A stretch of 64,000 bases of DNA from Halothiobacillus sp. (GCA_018623495.1 JAAZVP010000004.1:1-64000), one strand, 5' to 3'. Positions 49,773 to 59,867 are shown, numbered from the stretch's first letter. The notes: generated from the letters alone by a model not told the origin. Numbers and translations: made by a program.

Positions 49773-52458
49773 GGGCGTCTGCTCCTCGGGAATGGCGCGG
49801 CGGCAGGGGCGCGAGATAGCCCATCAGCAGGGTCAGGCTGCCCACGGCGATGAAGGAGACGATGCGGGCCACGGTGTCCGCCCCGGCCAGGTCCACCAGG
49901 AACAGCTTGGCGATCACCGCGCCCAGCAGCCCGGCGCCGGTCATCCAGGCGATCCGCCAGCCGCGGCGGGTGGCGGCCAACAGGAGCACCAGCGCGACCA
50001 GGCTCCAGGTGATGGAGGCGGCCGCCTGGAACACGGCGCTGTCCCACAGCGCCCCGGCATCGTGGGGCACCCCGGCATGGAAGTGCACCGCGCGGGCCAC
50101 CATGCCGTTGATCACGGCGAAACCGATGGCCGCCACCACGCCCCACTCGCGCCCGCTCATGTCGGGTCGGTCGGGGTCCCCGCGGCGCCAGCCGAGAAAG
50201 GCGATCAGCGCCAGCAGCTGGGTGATTTCCAGCGGGTTGAGCAGCGGCAGGTAGGGCAGCGGCGCGGGATCGCCGCGGGTGACGGTCAGCAGCAGCACCC
50301 CGGCGAGGGCGAATATCGCCACCGGCCGCAGCATTGTGCGCCCGTAGAGCGTGGGAAAACGGCCCACCGGCCAGGCGAGCCGGTCCGCCAGGCGCGGCAC
50401 CCCGGCCAGCATGGCGGCGGCCGCGAGCGGCCAGAGGATGGCCTCCCAGGTGGGGGACAGGCCATCGACCGCGTGCACCCACCAGCGCATCTCCCGGACC
50501 AGCAGTACCGCCAGGGACCAGCCGGTCAGGACGTGCCAGGCGCGCAGCAGGCTCGGCCCTCCCGGCCAGTGGTCCTCGAGTCGATGAAGGACCCGGTACT
50601 GGAGCGCGAAGGCCAGCAGCCAGGCGGGCAGGCCGGCGCGGGCCAGGGGGTGCTGGGCGCCGAGGGCGAACCACGTGGCCAGCAGGGCGACCAGGATCGC
50701 CGGCAGCAGGGCCACCACCGCGCCGTGGATCGGCGGCCAGGCCAGGCGCCTCCCCAGCTGCAGGGCGAGGCCGGCGCTGGCCGCGGCCAGTGCCAGCAGG
50801 CCGTGATGGCGGTCCGGGGCGTCCAGGTGGCTCCAGAGCTCGTTGATGGCGCCCCCGAACCACCAGGCCAGTCCCCAGAGAAGCAACAGGTCTTCCAGTC
50901 CCCGCTCGTTGCGGTGCAGGCGGTCCCGGTGCCGCCAGAGCACGAGCGCGGAGAACAGGCCCGCGATCGCCGTGAGCAGTGTCCCGAGATAGAGGCCGTT
51001 GACCACCGGCAGGGCCCCGGCGGTGCTGCCGGCCTCGCCCAGCAGGGAGAGGCCCGCGGCGAGTTGCACGGCCAGGCCCGAGAGCCGCGCCAGCAGGCGC
51101 TGCTGGCGCAGCCCGATCCAGAGCAGGGCGGCCCCCTCCAGCGCCCAGGCCGAGCCCGTCCACTGCGGGTCCAGGGCCAGCGGCACGGCCAGCGTGCCGA
51201 AGGCCACGGCGAGGCCGACGAACGCCTCGACCAGCAGGCCCAGGGCGGGGTCCCCCCTGCGGCCGATCGCGGTAGCCAGGCCGGCGTAGAACAGGGCCGC
51301 GCCCAGGGCGCTGTAGGCAGGCCCGAAGGCCAAGTCGCGCACCAGCCCGTACTGCAGGCCGAAGGCCACCAGCGGCAGCCCGAATACCAGCGTGCCGTCG
51401 ACGAAGCCGCGCAGGCGTGGCGGTCCTCGCCGGGCGTAGAGCACGGGCAGCGCGGCGAAGATCAGGAAGAAGGCGAGCAGGAACGGCTCGGTGGAGGCGA
51501 AATGCTCGGGGCGGTAGGCGGTGATGCCCCAGGCGGCGCCGATGATGAAGGTGAAGGCGAAGCCGAGCAGGTTGAGCGCCCGCCAGCCACGGAACCAGGC
51601 GATGGCGAGGATGCCGAGGTCGAGCACCAGGTAGTAGCTGAACAGGGCCACGTGACTGCCTTTTTCGCCCAGGAGCACGGGCGCGAGGAAGCCGCCCACG
51701 ATGGCCAGTGCCGCCAGGCTGCGGGCGTCCTGGAGCACGGCCAGGGCACTGGTGCAGGCCACCATCGCCACCATCAGCGCCAGGGCGGGTGCCTCGGCCA
51801 GCAATGCGTAGCGCGAGGCGGCGGCGAAGACCGCCAGGTAGACGATGCCCATGCCGGTGCCCTGGAGCACCAGGCCGTAGCCCCGCCGGCGCGAACGCAG
51901 CCGCCAGCCGCCGGTGGTGAGCGCCAGGCCGGCCACGACCGCGCCCACCAGGCGCAGCTCCACCGGCAGCCAGCCGGCCTCGATGGAATGCTTGAGCAGA
52001 AAGCCCACGCCGAAAAAGAGCACCACGGCGCCCACCCGGGCGAGGGTATTGCCGCCCAGCAGCCAGCCGCGAATCCGCTGCCAGGCGCGGTCGAGGGAGG
52101 TCTCGCGGGAGGGTGGCGGCCCTGGCTCGGGCTCGGGCGGGGGTTGCTCGCCGGTGGTGGTCGCTGCGGTCTCGGGCCCGGGTTCGGTGCCGGGGCCGGG
52201 CACGGGGAGGACCACCCCGGGAGGCGGGGGTGCCGGCTCGGCGGCGGTCGGCGCCCGGGTCTCGGTGGTCCCCGGCGCCGTCGCAGGCTTGGCCTCGGCC
52301 GGAGGCCGTTCGCCGACCGCGGCCGGCGCCGGGCCGCGCTCGAGTTCGGCGATGCGTTCCTCGAGGCGGCGCATGCGGCCAGCCATGCCGGCGAGGATGA
52401 AGGGCAGGGCGATGAAGAACAGCGCCCCGATCAGCAGGAACAGGTAGATGAGCCCCAA
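49759..52458 (-). CDS. DUF2339 family polytopic membrane protein
   Basis: WLLGGNTLARVGAVVLFFGVGFLLKHSIEAGWLPVELRL; >20 TM segments. Confidence 0.88.
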   Translation of the reverse strand: MGLIYLFLLIGALFFIALPFILAGMAGRMRRLEERIAELERGPAPAAVGERPPAEAKPATAPGTTETRAPTAAEPAPPPPGVVLPVPGPGTEPGPETAATTTGEQPPPEPEPGPPPSRETSLDRAWQRIRGWLLGGNTLARVGAVVLFFGVGFLLKHSIEAGWLPVELRLVGAVVAGLALTTGGWRLRSRRRGYGLVLQGTGMGIVYLAVFAAASRYALLAEAPALALMVAMVACTSALAVLQDARSLAALAIVGGFLAPVLLGEKGSHVALFSYYLVLDLGILAIAWFRGWRALNLLGFAFTFIIGAAWGITAYRPEHFASTEPFLLAFFLIFAALPVLYARRGPPRLRGFVDGTLVFGLPLVAFGLQYGLVRDLAFGPAYSALGAALFYAGLATAIGRRGDPALGLLVEAFVGLAVAFGTLAVPLALDPQWTGSAWALEGAALLWIGLRQQRLLARLSGLAVQLAAGLSLLGEAGSTAGALPVVNGLYLGTLLTAIAGLFSALVLWRHRDRLHRNERGLEDLLLLWGLAWWFGGAINELWSHLDAPDRHHGLLALAAASAGLALQLGRRLAWPPIHGAVVALLPAILVALLATWFALGAQHPLARAGLPAWLLAFALQYRVLHRLEDHWPGGPSLLRAWHVLTGWSLAVLLVREMRWWVHAVDGLSPTWEAILWPLAAAAMLAGVPRLADRLAWPVGRFPTLYGRTMLRPVAIFALAGVLLLTVTRGDPAPLPYLPLLNPLEITQLLALIAFLGWRRGDPDRPDMSGREWGVVAAIGFAVINGMVARAVHFHAGVPHDAGALWDSAVFQAAASITWSLVALVLLLAATRRGWRIAWMTGAGLLGAVIAKLFLVDLAGADTVARIVSFIAVGSLTLLMGYLAPLPPRHSRGADAHVPD

Positions 52459-52518
52459 TTGCGTCTCCCTGGCAAATCGTCCTTGGGCCCCACTATAGCC
52501 GATGGCCGCCGGGAGGGG

Positions 52519-53511
52519 TCAGGACCGGTCGAGCATTGCATCCAGCGCCCGGCCGAAGGCCCGGGGGGCCTCCACCCAGGGGAAATGGCCGCAGTCGTCG
52601 AGCAGCTGCACGCTGGCGAAATCGATCTCGCCGCGCATGGCGTCGAGCTGCTCGGGCATGAACAGGTCCTGGCGGCAGGAGAGGAAATGGATCGGCAGCC
52701 CCCAGCCGCGGATCTCGGCAGGGCGCACCGGCCGGCGCTCGTAGGCCTGCCAGCCGCGGATGTTGAGTTCGACGTCGAAGTCGTCCGGCGAGAACTGCCG
52801 GCCGATGGCCCGGTCGTGGAAATAGGCGGGCAGGACGCGCTCGATCTGTCGGCGGGCCTGTCCCTCGGCGTCCGTGCCCTCGCGGTTGGTGTTGTCCCAG
52901 GCGGCCGGGTCGTCCCAGCCCGGCACGTCCCCGCGCCGCTCGGCGATCTCGGTGGTGATGTGGCGCATGGATGCCAGGCCCGGGTCCACCGGGTTGAGCA
53001 GCAGCAGGCGGGCGACCCGTTCCGGGTGGGCACGGGTGTAGAGCAGGGCCATCAGCGCGCCCCAGGAGTGGCCCGCCAGCTCGACCGGGGAGTGCCCGAG
53101 CGCCCGGCGCACGGTCTCCACCTGGCGGATCCAGGCATCCAGCAGGTCGCCGTCCACGGGGCCCTCGTTCTCGCCCACGCCCAGCATGTCCATGAGTACC
53201 ACCCGGCGGCCGCTCGCCGCGGCCCGCGCCTGGACGGGCTGGAGGTTCCAGCTGGAGAATCCCGGCCCGCCGCCGAGCAGGATCAGTACCGGCCCGTCGG
53301 CCGGGCCCTGGACGTGGTAGCGAAGGGTCCGCTCGCCCATGGCGACGGTCCTCGCCGGCGTGTCGAAGCCCGCCGGGGCGGCGGGCGGTGCGGCGAGGAG
53401 CAACAGGCAGGCGAGCACTGCCAGCCGGCGGCCAGCGGACGGGGTTCGTGAAACGGGGCGCCGGCCGGTTTTTTCGCCGGGTCGGTCGATGCGGTACTGT
53501 CTCGGGCTCAC
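52519..53511 (-). CDS. Alpha/beta hydrolase (proline iminopeptidase-like), exported; start uncertain
   Basis: LLGGGPGFSSWN oxyanion; GHSWGALMALLY nucleophile elbow; signal-like N-terminus. Confidence 0.82.
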   Translation of the reverse strand: MSPRQYRIDRPGEKTGRRPVSRTPSAGRRLAVLACLLLLAAPPAAPAGFDTPARTVAMGERTLRYHVQGPADGPVLILLGGGPGFSSWNLQPVQARAAASGRRVVLMDMLGVGENEGPVDGDLLDAWIRQVETVRRALGHSPVELAGHSWGALMALLYTRAHPERVARLLLLNPVDPGLASMRHITTEIAERRGDVPGWDDPAAWDNTNREGTDAEGQARRQIERVLPAYFHDRAIGRQFSPDDFDVELNIRGWQAYERRPVRPAEIRGWGLPIHFLSCRQDLFMPEQLDAMRGEIDFASVQLLDDCGHFPWVEAPRAFGRALDAMLDRS

Positions 53512-53556
53512 CCCCGTGATTCTGCTCGGCCCATTTCCCGCGAACAAGGAGATTGC

Positions 53557-54117
53557 ATGGAAATCAAGGCGGCGATCTTCGCCTACCTGTTGTCCATCCC
53601 GCTCTGGATTGCCAGCTGGTACTCGGCGACCGGCTTCAGGCTCATGCGCCACAACCGGCTGCTGATGCTGCCCTTCGGCCTCAGCCTGGTCTACCTGGCC
53701 GGCAACGCGATCCTGGTGGGCGCCTTCGCCGAGGTCAGCGGCCCGGCCCAGGAGGAGGCCCGCATCGCCATCATCGCCGAGCGGTCGCTGATCGCCGTCC
53801 AGGCCACCGCGAGCGTGCTGATCGTGGCCACCATCGTCTACGGCCTGAGCATCCGCCGGGTACCGCTGCACTTCATCCGCTTCATGGTCTACGCCTTCGT
53901 GGCGATCCTCGGGATCATGGCCCCGATCCTCTGGATCCCCGCCCAGGAGGCGTCGCTGTTCTTCGTCCTGCGCCATATCCAGGCCATCGCGCTGAACTTC
54001 GGCCTGTTCTTCTGCGTGGCCGGTATCGTGATCCTGCTCCAGGACCTGCTGACCCACGGCGACGCCCGGGTGAGCCTGGTCGGTGCCGAGACGATGGCGG
54101 AGGACGAGCGGGACTGA
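53557..54117 (+). CDS. Polytopic membrane protein of unknown function
   Basis: 186-aa ORF with about 6 hydrophobic segments. Confidence 0.65.
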   Translation: MEIKAAIFAYLLSIPLWIASWYSATGFRLMRHNRLLMLPFGLSLVYLAGNAILVGAFAEVSGPAQEEARIAIIAERSLIAVQATASVLIVATIVYGLSIRRVPLHFIRFMVYAFVAILGIMAPILWIPAQEASLFFVLRHIQAIALNFGLFFCVAGIVILLQDLLTHGDARVSLVGAETMAEDERD

Positions 54118-54487
54118 CTGCCACCCCGGGGCACCGCGCTGGCGTGAATCCCGCCCCGGATGGCCGCTCGGCAGGACCGGCGACCCCGCCCCGGTGAGAG
54201 ACGGGAACGCGACGAACAGCCCGCCAGGGACGCCGGGTCGAGGCCGGATTTCGGCCCGAACGGTACGCGAGATCCCCGTCACGTCGCTTGGATGCCCCCT
54301 GTTTCACGGCAAAATGCAAAGACCTTTTTCATCATCGCCTGCAACCGCCGCCGGCACGGCCTGCACGACATCCTCGCCGGTTGCCCGGGCATCGAACCCT
54401 GATTCGACATCGCCGGGCCGTTTCGGTAGGTTCGTCGGTTTTGCCGGGGCGTGTGCCTCCCCCGGACACGTTGGCATGGGCGGCTGA

Positions 54488-56368
54488 ATGCGGTCTGGAT
54501 GGGTCGGCAACCTGGGGGTGATGCTTATCGTCGGTCTCGGCTACTTCGCCGGGGCCTGGCTGGGCGTGACCCAGACCATCACCCCCGAGGGCATCGCCAT
54601 CCTCTGGCCGCCCAACGCCGTGGCCCTGGCGGCCCTGCTGATCCTGCCCGTGCGCCGGTGGCCCTGGGTGGTGCCGGCGGTGCTGGCCGCCGAGTTCGTC
54701 GCCGACGTGCCCGCCTTCCCGCCCTGGGCGGCCATCGCCTTCGGCCTGGTGAATCTCCTCGAGGTCTTCCTGGCGGCCGCGCTGATCCGTGGATCGAGCG
54801 CCGGGTCCTTCGATTTCGATCGCCTGTCCCGGGCGGCGCGTTTCGTGCTCTACGCGCCGGTGCTGGCCTCGGCGCTGGCGGCCGTTCTGGGTGCCGGTGT
54901 CTACCTGCTGCTGGGGCGCGGCGAGACGGGGTTCCTCTTTCTCTGGCGCACGTGGTGGTTCGGTGACGCCCTGGGCCTGTTGTTGCTCACCCCGCCGCTG
55001 GTGGTCTTCTGGCGGTGGCTGGAGGGCGGTCGGCGTGACCGGCAGGGGTCCCGGTTCGCCGAGCTGGCGCTGGTCTGGGCCGCGATCGTCGGCCTGGGCC
55101 TGCTGGCCTTCTCGGCACCCGACCCCTACCTGCTCACCGTGCAGCTCTCGCCGGTGGTGCTGCTGCCCTTCGTGATCTGGGCGGCAGTGCGTTTCGGCGT
55201 GCCGGGGGCGGCGGCCACCGTGGTGCTGGTGGCGGCGCTGGCCATCTTCGAGATGGTGCATGGCCACGCCCCCTTCGGTGACCTGCCGGCCAACTACGCC
55301 GTCTGGGTCGTGCAGGAATACCTGGCGGTGGTGGCCTTGCTCGGCACCGGGCTGGCGATCCTGCTCCACGAGATCGAGCAACAGCGACTGCAGTTGCGCC
55401 TCCAGGGGCGGGCGATGCGCGACACCAACGATGCCATCGTGATCGCCGACGCCCGCCGGCCGGACCGGCCCATCACCTGGGTGAACGCCCAGTTCGAGGC
55501 ACTCTTCGGCTACACCGCCGAGGAGGCCGTGGGCCGCAACTGCCGTTTTCTCAATGCCCCCGAGCCGGACCAGCCCGGCCTGGACACGGTGCGCGAGGCC
55601 CTGGCCGAGGACCGGGCCTGCCGCGCGGTGGTGCGCAATTACCGCAAGTCCGGCGAGCCGTTGTGGATCGAGCTGAGCATCGCCCCGGTGACCGGCCAGC
55701 GGGGCGAGATCACCCACTTCGTGGGGGTGCAGCACGATCTCACCGAGCAAAAGCGTATCGAGGACGAGCTGCGCGAGGCCCACGCGGCCCTCACGCGCCA
55801 GAACGCCGAGCTCGAGGAGCGGGTGAGCGAGCGCACCCGGGCCCTGCGAGAGGCCAATGCCCGCCTCGAGGAGCTGGCCTCCACCGACCGGCTCACCGGG
55901 ATCGCCAACCGCTGGCACTTCCTGGAGCTCGCCGAGCGGGAGCTGGACCGGCGGCGGGCCTCGGGTGAACCCCTGGCGCTGGTGATGCTCGACCTGGACC
56001 ACTTCAAGGGGGTCAACGACCGCTATGGCCACCTGGCCGGGGACCGGGCGCTGGCGGCGCTGGCCGAATGCGTCCGGGCCACCATACGGCCACTGGATCT
56101 CTGCGGGCGTTTCGGCGGCGAGGAGTTCCTGGTGCTCCTGCCGGGGATCGATGCAGAGGGGGCGCTGCACATCGCCGAGCGCCTGCGCAGCGCCATCGCC
56201 GCCACCCCGGTCGAATTCGACGGCCAGGCCATCCCCATCGCCGCCAGCCTCGGCGTGGCCGCCTGGGACGGCCGGTCCGGCATCGACGACCTCATCCGCC
56301 GTGCCGACGAGGCCCTCTACCGGGCCAAGGCGGCGGGGCGCAACCGGGTGGTCGCGACGGTTTCTTGA
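54488..56368 (+). CDS. MASE1-LOV/PAS-GGDEF diguanylate cyclase
   Basis: MASE1 (GIAILWPPNAVALAALL), LOV-type GRNCRFLN, NYRKSGEPLW, FVGVQHDLTE, catalytic GGEEF with I-site RPLD five residues upstream. Confidence 0.92.
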   Translation: MRSGWVGNLGVMLIVGLGYFAGAWLGVTQTITPEGIAILWPPNAVALAALLILPVRRWPWVVPAVLAAEFVADVPAFPPWAAIAFGLVNLLEVFLAAALIRGSSAGSFDFDRLSRAARFVLYAPVLASALAAVLGAGVYLLLGRGETGFLFLWRTWWFGDALGLLLLTPPLVVFWRWLEGGRRDRQGSRFAELALVWAAIVGLGLLAFSAPDPYLLTVQLSPVVLLPFVIWAAVRFGVPGAAATVVLVAALAIFEMVHGHAPFGDLPANYAVWVVQEYLAVVALLGTGLAILLHEIEQQRLQLRLQGRAMRDTNDAIVIADARRPDRPITWVNAQFEALFGYTAEEAVGRNCRFLNAPEPDQPGLDTVREALAEDRACRAVVRNYRKSGEPLWIELSIAPVTGQRGEITHFVGVQHDLTEQKRIEDELREAHAALTRQNAELEERVSERTRALREANARLEELASTDRLTGIANRWHFLELAERELDRRRASGEPLALVMLDLDHFKGVNDRYGHLAGDRALAALAECVRATIRPLDLCGRFGGEEFLVLLPGIDAEGALHIAERLRSAIAATPVEFDGQAIPIAASLGVAAWDGRSGIDDLIRRADEALYRAKAAGRNRVVATVS

Positions 56369-56498
56369 AGGTTTCAGAAAGGCCGTCCAGGATGGACCGG
56401 CCGGTGGCATCCCGCCGGCAGGCTCCGGCGCGGCAAGGGAGGGCCCGGGAAAGCGGGGTGCCGGAGATTTCAGCCCAGATCGTGCATCGATGCCTCCC

Positions 56499-57329
56499 AT
56501 GTCCCAACGCGTCCGCAACCGCTGTTTCGTCGTCGGCGCCTCGCGCTCCGGTACCACGCTCGTCCAGCGCACCCTCGCCGCCCACGAGCGCGTCCATACC
56601 TTTCCCGAGACGGGGGTCTTCCTCAAGGCCCTGGGCATGCGCCGGCCCGCGCCCTGGGCGTGGTTCGGCTGGAGCTCCGGCCGGGAAATCCGCCAGCTGC
56701 GGAACCTGGCCCGCACGCTGGGGCAAGACGCCCCGCTGCCAGCGGCCCGGCCGAGACCGCTGGGACGGGCCGCCGCTCATGTCCAGGCGGCACTGGATGC
56801 CTGGGCGGAGGCGGCCGGGGCCGACTGCTGGCTGGAAAAGACGCCCCGGCATTTCATCCACGCGGGCCGCATCACGCGGCTGGTGGAAGGGGCGAGGATG
56901 GTGCACGTGGTGCGCGACGGGCGCGAGGTGGTGGCCTCCATCGTCGATCGCGCCCGGCGCTATCCCCACCGCTTTCCGCGCCAGCGCGATCCGGGCTATG
57001 CCGTACGCCTGTGGAACCGCGCGGTACGCCACCACCGGGCCTGCCTGGGCCGGCCCGGCCACCGGCTGGTGCACTACGAGGCCCTGGTGGACGACCCGGA
57101 AGGCGTGGTCCGTTCGCTGTGCGAATGGCTGGACCTGGAGTTCTGCCCGTCGATGCTCGACCCCCGTTCCACCGCGGGCTTCGTCCGCGAGGGCGAGGCC
57201 TGGAAAGCGGGTGCCGGGCGGCCCATCCACCCCCCGCAGGGCAAGTTCGACCGGCTCTTCGACCCGGCGAGCCGGGCCCGGATCGAGCGGGCCCTGGACT
57301 GGCGCAGCTACGCCCGCCTGTCACGGTGA
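56499..57329 (+). CDS. Sulfotransferase family protein
   Basis: FVVGASRSGTTLVQRTLAAH PAPS loop; WLEKTPRHFIHA; VVRDGREVVASI. Confidence 0.9.
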   Translation: MSQRVRNRCFVVGASRSGTTLVQRTLAAHERVHTFPETGVFLKALGMRRPAPWAWFGWSSGREIRQLRNLARTLGQDAPLPAARPRPLGRAAAHVQAALDAWAEAAGADCWLEKTPRHFIHAGRITRLVEGARMVHVVRDGREVVASIVDRARRYPHRFPRQRDPGYAVRLWNRAVRHHRACLGRPGHRLVHYEALVDDPEGVVRSLCEWLDLEFCPSMLDPRSTAGFVREGEAWKAGAGRPIHPPQGKFDRLFDPASRARIERALDWRSYARLSR

Positions 57330-57459
57330 GCCGGGGGCGCGGGAGGCGGGTTGTTGCCGGAAGGCGCCCGGCGTGGACAAAATACCCCGGTCAAGGTAGG
57401 GCAAAGACCCCGCTTTGAGTACACTGTAGAAAAAGAACGAGCGCCAATGGAGGACGAGC

Positions 57460-57921
57460 ATGGAGGAGCACGGCAACCAGAAGGGCAGCCAGGGCACGGT
57501 GCTGGTGGAGCGCGACCGGGCGAGCATGGCCACCATCGACGTGCCCAAGGACGAGCCGGTGGACCTGGACGAGCCCGCGCTGGTGGGCGTGAGTGGTGAT
57601 TTTCGTGACCAGCGGTTTCGTCTCGGGCCGGGCAAGACCACCATCGGTCGGCGACCGGACAGCGATATCGTCCTGCCCGATGACAGCGTCTCTTCCCTGC
57701 ATGCCTGGATCATCAAGGACAAGAGCGGCTACCGGGTGATGAACATCCTCTCCACCAACGGCACCTTCGTGAACGACCGCAAGATCACCGAGGAGGTCGT
57801 GGAACAGGGCGACCGGATCCGGTTCGGCGGGGTGGAGCTGGTATTGCACACCGGCCTGGACGCCGGAGGCGGCACGGCCGCCGCGCCGCGGGCTGGGCGC
57901 GGTGGCTGGCCGGGTTGGTGA
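57460..57921 (+). CDS. FHA domain protein (possible C-terminal TM in an alternative frame to 57968)
   Basis: TTIGRRPDSDIVLPDDSVSSLHAWIIKDKSGYRVMNILSTNGTFVNDRKI. Confidence 0.9.
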   Translation: MEEHGNQKGSQGTVLVERDRASMATIDVPKDEPVDLDEPALVGVSGDFRDQRFRLGPGKTTIGRRPDSDIVLPDDSVSSLHAWIIKDKSGYRVMNILSTNGTFVNDRKITEEVVEQGDRIRFGGVELVLHTGLDAGGGTAAAPRAGRGGWPGW

Positions 57922-58017
57922 TCGTGGCCGCCCTGGGGGCCGGCGCGTGGTTGTGGCTGGCACCATGAGCCGGGCTCGACCGGCGGTTCCCGCCCCGACG
58001 CAAGGGCATCGGAGGCA

Positions 58018-59829
58018 ATGATGGCCAGGCGTTTCGGGCGCTACGAGCTGCGCGAGGAACTCGGCCGCGGGGCAATGGCGATCATCTACCGCGCGATCGA
58101 TCCCCGGATCGGCCGCCCGGTGGCGATCAAGACCCTGCGGGACGAGTTCGCCTCGCGGCCGGAATACCGTCGCCGGTTCCTGCAGGAGGCCCGGGCGGCG
58201 GGCACCCTGAGCCATCCGAGCATCGTCACCATCTTCGACGTCGGCGAGATCGATGGCTGCCCGTTCATCGCCATGGAGCTGCTCGAGCACGTCACGCTCG
58301 ACCGCTTCGTCCAGGAGCAGGGCGGGCGCCTGGAGTTGCCGCTGCTGCTGCGCATCGCCATCCAGGTGGCCGACGCCCTGGATTTCGCCCACCGCCGGGG
58401 CATCGTCCACCAGGACATCAAGCCGGAAAACATCGCCATCACCAGCGCCAACGGCGACATCAAGGTGATGGACTTCGGCATCGCCCGCATCCTCAGCCAG
58501 GACGAGTGGCAGGAGCACACCAGCAACAGCGAATACCTCTCGGGGACCCCGCAGTACATGTCGCCCGAGCAGATCACCGACTCCACCATCGACGGGCGCA
58601 GTGACCTCTACGCCCTGGGGGTGATGCTCTTCGAGCTGCTCGCCGGCCACGCGCCCTACGAGGACGACGACCACTGGTCGCTGTGGCGCCGGGTGCTCAA
58701 CGAGCCCTTGCCCCGGTTGCGTCCGCGGGACAAGGACACCCCCGAAACGCTGGTGGAGCTGGTGCTGACCCTGCTCGCCAAGCGCCCCGAGGACCGTTAC
58801 CAGTCCGCCTCGGGCGTGCTCGCCGACCTGCATTCCGTCCAGCAGGAGCTCGCCGAGCGCAACAGCAACTGGTGGATGCGCCAGATCATCCCCCTGGGGG
58901 TGCGCTGGTCGCTCTTGATGGGCGTGGTGATGACGGTGGTCATGGTCATCGGCCTGCTGGTGGTCTCCCAGCGCCAGAACGACGCGATCTCCGAGATGGC
59001 CTTCGACTACGGCTTCTCGCTTTCCGAGTGGGTGGCCACCCAGACCGCCGAGGACCTGCTGCTGCAGGACCGGCTCGCGCTGCAGGCCTGGGTGTCCAGC
59101 ATGGGCAACAACGCCAAGATCGTGTTCATGGAGATCCGCGGGCCGGAAGGCGGGATCGTCGCGCGCAGCTACGGTGCGGGGGTCGACGGCACGGTGGCCG
59201 AGCAGTTGCGGGCGGACCGGGTGGTGGCCACCCGCGGCGAACAGAAGGTCTACGAGGTGCGCACCGACGAGGGCCGGGCCTTCGACGTCTTCGAGATGCC
59301 CATCGCCTACCAGGGACACCGGATCGGCCGCCTGCACGTGGGCCTGACCACCGATTCGCTGGCCGCGGCCAACCGGACCATGTGGATCACGCTGGTGCTC
59401 TGGATCGTGGGCATCCTGGTGGTGGTCGTGGTGGGGACCTACTGGCTGGGCTGGCGGATGCGCGTGCCCCTCAAGGTGCTCGACAATGCCCTCGACCAGA
59501 TCAAGGAGGGCCACCTCGAGCACCGGATCCCCCAGCATCGCCGGGACGAATTCGAGGAAACCTTCGCCAGCTTCAACACCATGGCCGACGCCATCGAGGC
59601 CCGGGCCCTGCGGGCCGCCGGTCGCAGCAGGATGGCGGGGGACGGCGAGGGCGTGGCCCGCGCCGGCGACGGCACGGTCTGCCTGGAAAAACCGGAAGGG
59701 GAGGCCGCCGGGGAGGACCCGGCGGCGCAGGACAGCGTCAGCCCCACGGTCATCGAGGATCCCGGCAACATCCGCCGGGAACGGGAAGGCGAGTCCGGGG
59801 AAGGTCCGCGCCGGCGGATCGGTGGCTGA
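58018..59829 (+). CDS. Ser/Thr protein kinase with C-terminal TM-sensor-TM-HAMP
   Basis: GRGAMAIIYRA, VAIKTL, VHQDIKPENI, DFGIA, GTPQYMSPEQ; two TM segments then HAMP-like RMRVPLKVLDNALDQIKEGHLEHRIP. Confidence 0.95.
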   Translation: MMARRFGRYELREELGRGAMAIIYRAIDPRIGRPVAIKTLRDEFASRPEYRRRFLQEARAAGTLSHPSIVTIFDVGEIDGCPFIAMELLEHVTLDRFVQEQGGRLELPLLLRIAIQVADALDFAHRRGIVHQDIKPENIAITSANGDIKVMDFGIARILSQDEWQEHTSNSEYLSGTPQYMSPEQITDSTIDGRSDLYALGVMLFELLAGHAPYEDDDHWSLWRRVLNEPLPRLRPRDKDTPETLVELVLTLLAKRPEDRYQSASGVLADLHSVQQELAERNSNWWMRQIIPLGVRWSLLMGVVMTVVMVIGLLVVSQRQNDAISEMAFDYGFSLSEWVATQTAEDLLLQDRLALQAWVSSMGNNAKIVFMEIRGPEGGIVARSYGAGVDGTVAEQLRADRVVATRGEQKVYEVRTDEGRAFDVFEMPIAYQGHRIGRLHVGLTTDSLAAANRTMWITLVLWIVGILVVVVVGTYWLGWRMRVPLKVLDNALDQIKEGHLEHRIPQHRRDEFEETFASFNTMADAIEARALRAAGRSRMAGDGEGVARAGDGTVCLEKPEGEAAGEDPAAQDSVSPTVIEDPGNIRREREGESGEGPRRRIGG

Positions 59830-59867
59830 AGGCGGTCGGGGCCGGGCCCTGACCCCCGCCGCCGTGT

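Noticed and set aside
49699-53451. 1250-aa plus-strand ORF rich in Gln/His/Gly
   Set aside because: Antisense to DUF2339/DUF3999; shadow ORF.
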